Source: Pseudoalteromonas rubra
GTDB taxonomy: Bacteria; Pseudomonadota; Gammaproteobacteria; Enterobacterales; Alteromonadaceae
Assembly: GCF_005886805.2 (NCBI RefSeq)
Contig: NZ_CP045430.1
Coordinates: forward strand, 310,001 to 374,000
Length of the DNA stretch: 64,000 bases
Direction: 5' to 3'
In this document: piece by piece, positions 44,359 to 51,469 of the stretch
Layout of the letters: each line of letters begins with the position of its first letter
How positions within the stretch are numbered: the first letter of the stretch is position 1
The notes under the pieces: model-generated
What the model was told of the DNA's origin: nothing
Databases searched by the model: none
Seen by the model: only the letters and a program-made list of their open reading frames with translations
Program-made: the position numbers and the translations under genes

Positions 44359-44886
44359 ATGAGCGTAATCGATACACCGGAACGAGATGAGCCCAGACTC
44401 AGCGTTGGGCAAGTCGCTAAGCGTGCAGATGTTGCCGTCTCTGCACTTCATTTTTACGAAAACAAAGGGCTGATCCGCAGCTGGCGTAATAACGGCAATC
44501 AAAGGCGTTACAAAAAAGATGTTTTGCGACGTATCGCCATTATTAAAGCTGGCCAGAAAATGGGCATCACGCTGGCTGAAATCAAACAAACCTTAATGTC
44601 TTTGCCCCACAGCGACACACCTAGTAAAGATGACTGGACCAGAATGTCCAGCATTTGGCGCACCCAACTAGATGAAAAGATTGCTTATATGCAGCGAGTT
44701 CGCAGCATGATTGACGGCTGTATTGGCTGTGGTTGCTTATCTATGAGCCGCTGTCCGATATATAACCCGGACGATATGGTAGCCCAGGCGGGCAACGGGG
44801 CAGTACTCATAGACAGCCCTGAGCAGGCAAAAAATGCGAAATCTTGTTATGATATGGAAAATCACAATAAAGGAACAAGCGAATGA
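44359..44886 (+). CDS. soxR: Redox-sensitive MerR-family activator SoxR
   Basis: A 175-residue MerR-type regulator. The N-terminal winged helix reads LSVGQVAKRADVAVSALHFYENKGLI with NQRRYKKDVLRRI. The C-terminal cluster CIGCGCLSMSRCPIYNPDD has the exact C-x2-C-x-C-x5-C spacing that holds SoxR's [2Fe-2S] centre, oxidised by superoxide or redox-cycling drugs. Its target here is the divergent flavin reductase rather than soxS. The stop overlaps the start of the DUF885 gene by 4 bases (ATGA), suggesting coexpression with that lipoprotein. Confidence 0.93.
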   Translation: MSVIDTPERDEPRLSVGQVAKRADVAVSALHFYENKGLIRSWRNNGNQRRYKKDVLRRIAIIKAGQKMGITLAEIKQTLMSLPHSDTPSKDDWTRMSSIWRTQLDEKIAYMQRVRSMIDGCIGCGCLSMSRCPIYNPDDMVAQAGNGAVLIDSPEQAKNAKSCYDMENHNKGTSE

Positions 44887-46670
44887 AAAAAACGGCGCTC
44901 AGCCTTTCTCTGGCAGCCATTTTTGCACTGGCTGGTTGTGCTCAGACAACGACTCAAACAGATGCCAAGCAAGCCAGTTCAGTATCCAGTCAACAAACCA
45001 ATGAAACCGCTTTCAAAACATTCTCAGAGCAGTTTATTGAACAATTCTGGCAACAGTATCCCGAACAATCCATGTACTATGGCTATGGCAAATATGATGA
45101 TGTCATCACCATCCCGGATGCTGCGAGCCGCGCAGCCAGCCTGGCCTTTATAGATACGCAGCTGGCAAAACTACACGCTTTTGACGTAACAAAGCTCAGT
45201 GCCAGCCTGAAAATTGACTATCACCTGATAGAAAACAGACTCAAAAGTACCCGCTGGGAAATCGAAAAGTTCAAAAGCTGGCAATGGAACCCCAGTCGCT
45301 ACAATGTCTCGTACGGCTTCGCGACCATTCTGAACAGCCGCTTTAAGTCTGAAGATGAGAAACTTCGTCTGGTCTTTAATCGACTCAATTATGTACCTGG
45401 GTACTATCGCGCTGCACAAGCAAATATCAAGGATCCGACGTTGGAATATACCCAGCTCGGTATCCAGCAAAATAATGGGGCATTTAGTGTTTTAACAGAC
45501 GACTTATTGACCCGGGTCGATGCGCTGAGCACCTTTAGCGAAACAGAAAAAGCAGAATTCAAACAACGCTTTGCGAATGCCAAAACAGCCATCCATGGCT
45601 ACATCGATTTTCTGACTGCGGTTGAGAAAAAGATGCAATCAACTGGCAAAGCCCGAAGCTTCCGGATCGGTGAGGAACTCTACGAAGAGAAATTTGCGTT
45701 TGATATTCAGTCGGGTTATACCGCCAAGCAAATGTACCAAAAGGCACTTGCAGACAAAGCCCGCGTAACAGCACAAATGATCAAGTTAACCGAGCAACTT
45801 TGGCCCAAGTATTTTCCGAATACAACACGCCCCGAAAATGATGCCGAAGCCATAGCTACGCTAATCAAACACCTGTCTCAGCGCCATGTCGAGAAGTCTC
45901 AGTTTGTTAACGAAATCAAGCGCCAGATCCCTGAACTGGAACGCTTTGTGATGGAAAAAGACTTACTGACATTGGATCCTGAAAAACCGCTGGTTGTGCG
46001 CCAGACACCGGATTATATGCGCGGCTTTGCGCTGGCGTCGATTTCTGCACCGGGACCTTACGAGAAAAAAGAGAACACCTACTATAACGTGGAGCCTCTG
46101 GATGGACTGACGGATGAGCAGGCTGGCTCAATGCTACGTGAGTACAATCACTGGATTTTACAAATTCTGAATATTCATGAAGCAGTTCCAGGTCACTACA
46201 CCCAGCTGGTTTACTCCAATACTTCTCCATCACTGGTGAAAAGCATCTTTGGCAATGGTGCCATGGTTGAAGGCTGGGCTGTGTATACAGAACGCATGAT
46301 GCTGGAAGAAGGGTACGGTGATTTCGAGCCAGAAATGTGGCTCATGTACTACAAATGGAACCTGCGTGTTATCTGTAATACTATCCTGGATTATGGCATT
46401 CAGGTTAAAGGGATCAGCAAAGAGGCAGGTCTGGATCTGCTTATGAACGGTGCGTTCCAGGAACGAGCCGAAGCCGAGGGAAAATGGCGCCGGGCAACGC
46501 TCAGTCAGGTTCAGCTTACCAGTTATTACAGCGGATTCCGCGAAATTTACGACCTGCGCGATGAGCAAAAGAAACAATTAGGTAAGGACTTTAATCTCAA
46601 AGCTTTCCATGAAGAATTTCTCAGCTACGGCAGTGCGCCTGTTAAGTTCATCCGCCAACTGATGAACTAA
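44883..46670 (+). CDS. DUF885 family lipoprotein (predicted metallopeptidase-like)
   Basis: A 595-residue lipoprotein (lipobox LAGC, Cys about residue 19). It has the DUF885 signature HEAVPGHYTQ (about residue 430), followed by a GWAVYTERMMLEEGYG block and LRVICNTILDYGIQVKG, as in the M2/M32-like zinc metallopeptidase-related family. The HExxPGH motif is thought to bind zinc, but activity is largely untested. Its first codon overlaps the soxR stop, an unusual pairing of a redox regulator and a lipoprotein. It probably sits in the periplasm attached to a membrane. A hairpin follows at 46677-46700. Confidence 0.85.
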   Translation: MKKTALSLSLAAIFALAGCAQTTTQTDAKQASSVSSQQTNETAFKTFSEQFIEQFWQQYPEQSMYYGYGKYDDVITIPDAASRAASLAFIDTQLAKLHAFDVTKLSASLKIDYHLIENRLKSTRWEIEKFKSWQWNPSRYNVSYGFATILNSRFKSEDEKLRLVFNRLNYVPGYYRAAQANIKDPTLEYTQLGIQQNNGAFSVLTDDLLTRVDALSTFSETEKAEFKQRFANAKTAIHGYIDFLTAVEKKMQSTGKARSFRIGEELYEEKFAFDIQSGYTAKQMYQKALADKARVTAQMIKLTEQLWPKYFPNTTRPENDAEAIATLIKHLSQRHVEKSQFVNEIKRQIPELERFVMEKDLLTLDPEKPLVVRQTPDYMRGFALASISAPGPYEKKENTYYNVEPLDGLTDEQAGSMLREYNHWILQILNIHEAVPGHYTQLVYSNTSPSLVKSIFGNGAMVEGWAVYTERMMLEEGYGDFEPEMWLMYYKWNLRVICNTILDYGIQVKGISKEAGLDLLMNGAFQERAEAEGKWRRATLSQVQLTSYYSGFREIYDLRDEQKKQLGKDFNLKAFHEEFLSYGSAPVKFIRQLMN

Positions 46671-46676
46671 GCCCTG

Positions 46677-46700
46677 ATGCCGGGTCAAAAGGCCCGGCAT
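46677..46700 (+). terminator. Hairpin after the DUF885 gene
   Basis: ATGCCGGG pairs with CCCGGCAT across an 8-base loop, 7 bases after the stop. No T-run follows, so termination efficiency is uncertain. Confidence 0.5.
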
Positions 46701-46842
46701 AGACTATTGATTTAATGAATAAGATTTCCTAACTATTAGTTACCAATGTCTCTTTGCCAAATAAATTAGTCAAAACAATTGACCATCCACATCACCGGCG
46801 CTACATTTTATTTTCATTAAAACAACATGTAAGGCCACAGGA

Positions 46843-47817
46843 ATGACCCCAATAAATACACTTACCCGAGCTATGATCCCGTTGTTTCTCAGTGCGTGCA
46901 CCATTACAGCACATCCAATCAACGCGGAAAATACCCCAGAACTGGCACTCAGTGGCACCCATCACACCGTCACCGTAAAGTGTGAACATGATCCGCTGGC
47001 ACTCAGCCGTATGCTCGATTACCTTCACGCCCTGTCATTTGACATGACAGTCGAATTTTCGGGTCAGTGCATGGGGCCAATTCTCATCGAACGTGATGGG
47101 ATCACACTAACGGGTCTGGATCAGCAGACAGCGTCGGTCAAGCTCAGCGACAGCGATGAACAGCAAAGCGCAATACGCATCAAATCAGCGGTATCCACAC
47201 TCAGTAATTTTGCAATCGACACACCTGAAAACGCGCTGTCATTGCACGTTGACGCCAATGCAACCGTCACAATAGATGGCCTTAAAACACCGCATATTTT
47301 TGACCCCAAAGCCCCTTTTTACCCCTTCCTTGCAGATGAAAACAGCACGCTTTATGTGAAAAACCACAAAAGGTTACAGTTGAAGGTATCCGGAAGTTCA
47401 GCGGCAAACCTCATGGAGGGCAATCGTCAGGTAGCATTGAACGTCACCGATACCTCCATGGCCCGCTCAACCAGCAGTAATCAATTTGATGATGTCGAAG
47501 TGTCAGGTAACGGCTATTTTCTGGGTGACAACCAATCCAGCATTACCCTTCTTAAAATCTGGAGCAAAGGCGTGGCTGAAGTGAACAACCAAAGCTCGGT
47601 TAAAGAAATCATGATGGGTGGTCAAACTTTGTTCGCCGCATATAGACAATCGAACATCACAGGACCCTACAGACTGTGGGGTAATGTGGTGTTCGAGCTG
47701 GAGCACTCTTCAGCGACCGGGTGGCAGCCCGTTGACAAGCCAAACTCTATCATCTCAGGTCACAATGCAACGGTGAACGGCGTTTTTTATCCGGACTGGG
47801 ATTGGCGTGGTCAATAG
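46843..47817 (+). CDS. Exported protein, possibly right-handed beta-helix, unknown function
   Basis: A 324-residue protein with a signal-like N-terminus (MIPLFLSACTITAHPINA). The body has regularly spaced hydrophobic/Asn/Thr-rich strands (GPILIERDGITLTGLDQQTASVKLSD, SLHVDANATVTIDGL, NSTLYVKNHKRLQLKVSGSS), the kind of pattern seen in pectate-lyase-like beta-helices. LFLSAC could also be a lipobox. No catalytic motif is evident. AGGA precedes ATG 46843. Confidence 0.55.
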   Translation: MTPINTLTRAMIPLFLSACTITAHPINAENTPELALSGTHHTVTVKCEHDPLALSRMLDYLHALSFDMTVEFSGQCMGPILIERDGITLTGLDQQTASVKLSDSDEQQSAIRIKSAVSTLSNFAIDTPENALSLHVDANATVTIDGLKTPHIFDPKAPFYPFLADENSTLYVKNHKRLQLKVSGSSAANLMEGNRQVALNVTDTSMARSTSSNQFDDVEVSGNGYFLGDNQSSITLLKIWSKGVAEVNNQSSVKEIMMGGQTLFAAYRQSNITGPYRLWGNVVFELEHSSATGWQPVDKPNSIISGHNATVNGVFYPDWDWRGQ

Positions 47818-48276
47818 TATTGAGTGACAAAATCATCACTATGGGGACTCTTGCGGTCCCTGATCAAATTATCATTATGGATATTTTATTTCCCAGTGGC
47901 TTGCCTAAAACCCACACTATGTTACTATTCGACCGCCTTATTAATAGTCTAAGTGACTATTAAATATACATATAATACTAATCTATCTTAATGTGCGACC
48001 AATATGAGGGATTAAATCTGCTGATCACTGTGTAAAAGCGTCTCAGTTTTAACTTGTCTTACAAGCCTGGATTCGCCACTTTTTTACCCGGTTATCACAA
48101 AGAGTGCCTTGGCCAAAATTGGTTATTTCATTATGTGGATTGGTTTAAATTGCACTCTCCGCCTCTCTTGGGAAAGGCTAATAGTCATGCTAAATGGGTG
48201 ACTGTATCAGAAGACAGGGACAGATATTCGGAGTAAAGCAATTTTCGCGACATACGACGAGTAACCAGGGAATCTA
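47818..48276. other. Intergenic region without recognised gene
   Basis: About 460 bases. Near 47841-47862 GGGAC/GTCCC could form a small hairpin ending the upstream transcript. The middle is AT-rich, and a 60-codon open frame at 48054-48236 has no ribosome site or recognisable features. The Cass2-like gene's promoter probably lies in the last part. Confidence 0.5.
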
Positions 48277-48738
48277 ATGGAAGTTAAAACGTTCAATTCA
48301 CGCCAAATAGTGGGGATCAGCACCCGCACCAATAATCATCACGAGCAGACCGAAGGAGAAGGTCAAATAGCCCAGCTTTGGCAAACATTTAGTCAAAAAT
48401 ATACCCCTTTATTACATGAAGGCAGCACACTCTATGGCATCTATTCAGGCTATGAGTCAGATCATCATGGAGACTTCGACGCTATGGTTGCCTGCGATGC
48501 ATCTGTATTGATGGCACATGCAGATACAGATAAAACACTGCAAATCCAGCAACTAGATGGCGGACGATACCTGAGTTTTGCAGCCCAGGGCGACATGCCG
48601 CAAACAGTCATTCGCCTGTGGGAGCTTGTCTGGCGCTACTTCGAGCAAAGTGACTGCCCATATCAACGTGCCTACCACCAGGATATAGAAATCTATCACC
48701 AAAGTGATGAAGTAGAGATTGCTATCTCTATCCGCTAG
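48277..48738 (+). CDS. Cass2/GyrI-like effector-binding domain protein
   Basis: A 153-residue stand-alone effector-binding protein. It starts MEVKTFNSRQIVGISTRTNN and has LYGIYSGYESDHHGDFDAMVACDA and LDGGRYLSFAAQGDMPQTVIRLWELVW, matching the integron-associated effector-binding (Cass2) branch of the GyrI/AraC-effector superfamily. Such proteins bind cationic drugs or other small molecules and lack a DNA-binding domain. Role here unknown. It converges on the XRE regulator gene with a 4-base overlap of the stop ends. Confidence 0.8.
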   Translation: MEVKTFNSRQIVGISTRTNNHHEQTEGEGQIAQLWQTFSQKYTPLLHEGSTLYGIYSGYESDHHGDFDAMVACDASVLMAHADTDKTLQIQQLDGGRYLSFAAQGDMPQTVIRLWELVWRYFEQSDCPYQRAYHQDIEIYHQSDEVEIAISIR

Positions 48739-50228
48739 TCATAGCAACCAGGTTGTCGGGGGCAAGCTTTACCGCGCGTACAAATCACACGTACATCATT
48801 CGCTATCCCCCGCTCTATCCAGTTGATATTTAATATTTTCGCTACACTTTGTAATTGTTTTTTCAAATGCCAGGGTACCACACTCGCACCACCCTGCTTA
48901 ATACACAGTGCCTGTAACTCTTGTACCACTTCATTCGCATCCAGCCCCTGTGCTGCGATCGCCGGATTTAAGTCTATTCCGGCGCAAAGCACATGTGGAT
49001 TATCCGCCACATCATTTACCTTGATAGACTCACAGCAATAAAGCCGGGGTTGATTGTTTACATTGAGCACCGACAGTTGCGCGCTGGCTTGCATAGCTTG
49101 CTCCTGAAATTTACGAAACACAGCCCAGTGTTGACATGGATCTGCGACGCTACGCATATTTCCCCAGGGCAAAGGGATACCATTGCCGCGATATACCGCT
49201 TTCAGTTTGCCAGGTAAATAGGCATCAAAATAATGCCAATGTGGGTAAGGCGAAGCAACGGTCATCCTGCGCATTGCTACCGAGGGAGAGATCCCCAGCG
49301 CCTGATGTATGTGCGTCTCATAACCATAAGAATCTAACAACTGTCGATAAGCTACTTTCGGGCACAGCAATGCACCGGCAAAAAAGCTGGACTCAAAATC
49401 ATGCCATGCAGAGAGGATATCCTGCGCATTTGGTGCAGACTCATCCGCATTGGTCCCACCGCTCACTCCTCCAGAACCAAGCACACATTGCAGTCCATCT
49501 CTGTTGTGTAACACCGCATGCCCCAGATGTACGGCCAAATCGTATTTAAGTCTGGGCTGGTTTTGCAGCAACATGCGATTGACATGCACCTCATTCGGCG
49601 GCGCAAAGTAAGAGGTAATGACACGCTGAAACATGTGTCCACTTTCATCGATAACCTCTCCTGGCGCTTCATCAAACCAGTGCACCACGAGCCCTTGTGC
49701 TTTGAGCATGCTCAGCAGGGTTTCTGCATTCAGATAGAGATCTTTGCCGCCGACTTCTTCTGCGGCACGTTCAAGGTCCGGAAAATGATTCTGGTGGTGT
49801 TCCTGATGAGCCCGAATCAACAGATGAGCAAACTGACGTCCACTGATCCCTGTCTGAGACAACATTTCTGGAATGGCTATTTGCAAGATTTCATTGTCGA
49901 ATAGAAAGTTAGGCTCTAATGCCATGCCACTGATCCCACCATGGCGACCTTTTTGTGGAGTAATTTCATTTACTTCCGGCTCATTGTCCAAAAACCACTC
50001 TACCGGCTTCTGAAATACTTCAGCCAGATTCTCAAGCATATCACTGCTGGGCGTGCGTTTACCTCGCTCGATCATGGACAGATAGGATACCGATGGCGCT
50101 GATTGTGGATCAAAGCGGACACATCGGGCAGATAAATCCTCCAGGGTTAAATGGTTTCGCTTGCGTAAATTACGAATTTTGGTGCCCAGAAAGTGTGACT
50201 TTCTCATGAGTTCTGAATTTTTTTTCAC
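48735..50228 (-). CDS. XRE-family regulator with DUF3612-like C-terminal region (short-chain-regulator type)
   Basis: A 497-residue protein. The N-terminal HTH_3 domain reads LGTKIRNLRKRNHLTLEDLSARC and YLSMIERGKRTPSSDMLENLAEVF. The central part is an ImmA/IrrE-related domain in which the metal motif HExxH is changed to HLGHAVLH, so proteolysis is unlikely. The C-terminus ends with a Cys cluster (CCES, CAGID, CTRGKACPRQPGC), as in acyl-CoA-sensing regulators of the RamB/PrpR/ScfR type, and the whole resembles DUF3612 proteins of Vibrio and Shewanella. It probably controls carbon-use genes, including the divergent one. A candidate operator is at 50309-50323. Confidence 0.78.
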   Translation of the reverse strand: MKKNSELMRKSHFLGTKIRNLRKRNHLTLEDLSARCVRFDPQSAPSVSYLSMIERGKRTPSSDMLENLAEVFQKPVEWFLDNEPEVNEITPQKGRHGGISGMALEPNFLFDNEILQIAIPEMLSQTGISGRQFAHLLIRAHQEHHQNHFPDLERAAEEVGGKDLYLNAETLLSMLKAQGLVVHWFDEAPGEVIDESGHMFQRVITSYFAPPNEVHVNRMLLQNQPRLKYDLAVHLGHAVLHNRDGLQCVLGSGGVSGGTNADESAPNAQDILSAWHDFESSFFAGALLCPKVAYRQLLDSYGYETHIHQALGISPSVAMRRMTVASPYPHWHYFDAYLPGKLKAVYRGNGIPLPWGNMRSVADPCQHWAVFRKFQEQAMQASAQLSVLNVNNQPRLYCCESIKVNDVADNPHVLCAGIDLNPAIAAQGLDANEVVQELQALCIKQGGASVVPWHLKKQLQSVAKILNINWIERGIANDVRVICTRGKACPRQPGCYD

Positions 50229-50308
50229 CGCTTCATTCCTGTTTACGTCTGTAAAGTGTCTGAACGCTATACCTCACTACTATGCCACAGCGTATGGTCA
50301 GACCAGTT

Positions 50309-50323
50309 TTTGTAAAATTTACA
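50309..50323. promoter_or_regulatory. Palindromic operator candidate upstream of the XRE regulator
   Basis: TTTGTAAAATTTACA contains the exact palindrome TGTAAA-A-TTTACA. A second half site, CTGTAAAATTC, follows directly at 50324-50334. This lies in the 308-base gap between the divergent regulator and the gene at 50537, where an autoregulatory site would be expected. RamB/ScfR-type regulators bind related TTTGCAAA motifs. The rest of the gap holds AT-rich promoter sequence and no gene. Confidence 0.45.
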
Positions 50324-50536
50324 CTGTAAAATTCTTTTTGTGAAATTTATCGATTTTTTTTCATACACTGAATTTGTCAACAGAAGCTTCTGCGCCCCAC
50401 CGGGACTAAGCAGGTAATTAATAATAGTAGCGATATTTTGCCTTGTGACGACAACAGGTGATTTGACCGGCAATTAAGCCGTCACCGCACACAGGCAAGC
50501 TTATATCGGGTAACATTGGTAACTGGGAATACACAC

Positions 50537-51028
50537 ATGAAAGCACAAATTCAGCAAACAGAATTAGAAAACATCAGCACAGAATGTCAAAAGCTGACCG
50601 TTGCAAAACAGTATCTGGATCAGCATTGTCCTTTAGAATTCGGCTCTCATAAAGAAGTAAGCTCTTACGTCGTTTACTACAACCATTTAATGGTGTTCTT
50701 TGCCGATGGCCAACATTGTGGTCTCAAAAACTCTAAGCAATTCGTTGCTTTATGCGGTCATCGTGAATCTCCCAGTGCACTGTTGCTGAAAAAATCAGAC
50801 GGCATGCATATAGAACTGAGTTTTGACACTGGCTGTGAGCCTCGCCATTATGACCGAGCTCATCTGAATGATGTTCAGTACGAAACCCCCCTCAGTGCCG
50901 TAACCGGAGAAGGTGAAGCAGGCAGCCGTATGTGGATGAGCTTTGTTTCCGGCGTGCAATATGCCTTAGTCACACAGCAAGACCGTAAATGCTATCGCGC
51001 CAAAAATGGCGAGGATTATCAGCTGTAA
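50537..51028 (+). CDS. Conserved-looking protein of unknown function, divergent from the XRE regulator
   Basis: A 163-residue soluble protein with no signal peptide or membrane helix, not recognised as a family. It begins MKAQIQQTELENISTECQKL and has HLMVFFADGQHCGLKNSKQF, ALCGHRESPSALLLKKSDGM and a C-terminal QDRKCYRAKNGEDYQL. The frame is open to TTG 50516, but ATG 50537, with GGGA eight bases upstream, is the likelier start. Its divergent placement suggests it is a target of the regulator at 48735. Confidence 0.55.
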   Translation: MKAQIQQTELENISTECQKLTVAKQYLDQHCPLEFGSHKEVSSYVVYYNHLMVFFADGQHCGLKNSKQFVALCGHRESPSALLLKKSDGMHIELSFDTGCEPRHYDRAHLNDVQYETPLSAVTGEGEAGSRMWMSFVSGVQYALVTQQDRKCYRAKNGEDYQL

Positions 51029-51072
51029 TCCAGTAAGGTTAGACTTTCTGTCAGACTGGGCGTAAGTAAAAA

Positions 51073-51094
51073 GTGCTCGTAATCATGCGAGCAC
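51073..51094. terminator. Hairpin downstream of the gene 50537-51028
   Basis: GTGCTCG pairs with CGAGCAC across an 8-base loop, about 45 bases past the stop. There is an A-run before it but no T-run after it on this strand. Confidence 0.4.
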
Positions 51095-51210
51095 ACAGCC
51101 GAAGCCTTTGTTTATCGAAGTTTAGACTTATACAACATGCTTTTTTAGCCCTCTCCTCAAAGACGAGGTCACAGAGGTCCAGCCTAAAGCATTGTGCTCC
51201 TCAGCCAGTT

Positions 51211-51372
51211 ATACCAATTTCACTTAATACCTGGTCTATTTGAAGGAGCGAATATGACGCTAACAGCGTTAAAAATTTCTCATTTAGAACAACTAAATAG
51301 CAAAATTTTTGCCTGGTTATCGACTATATTTTCTCGCCTCAAAATAGAACACTTAATTAAGCAAATTGGTAT
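51211..51372 (+). repeat. MITE-like dispersed repeat, copy D (162 bp)
   Basis: It has the same length and orientation as copy A and about 95% identity by eye, with full terminal inverted repeats. It is inserted upstream of the symporter-binding protein fusion gene and is open in that gene's frame, so it extends the apparent ORF by roughly 90 codons. Confidence 0.85.
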
Positions 51373-51469
51373 TACAATTGCAAAATCCCCAGATGTCAGT
51401 GAAGCATTCAGATTAATTTCAGCTAACCTCAATATAATCTCGCTCTTTTTTATTGCGCACATGGGGATT

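Noticed and set aside
48054-48236. Sixty-codon open frame in the gap before the Cass2-like gene
   Set aside because: No ribosome site and no recognisable motif; the length is expected by chance in a gap of this size.
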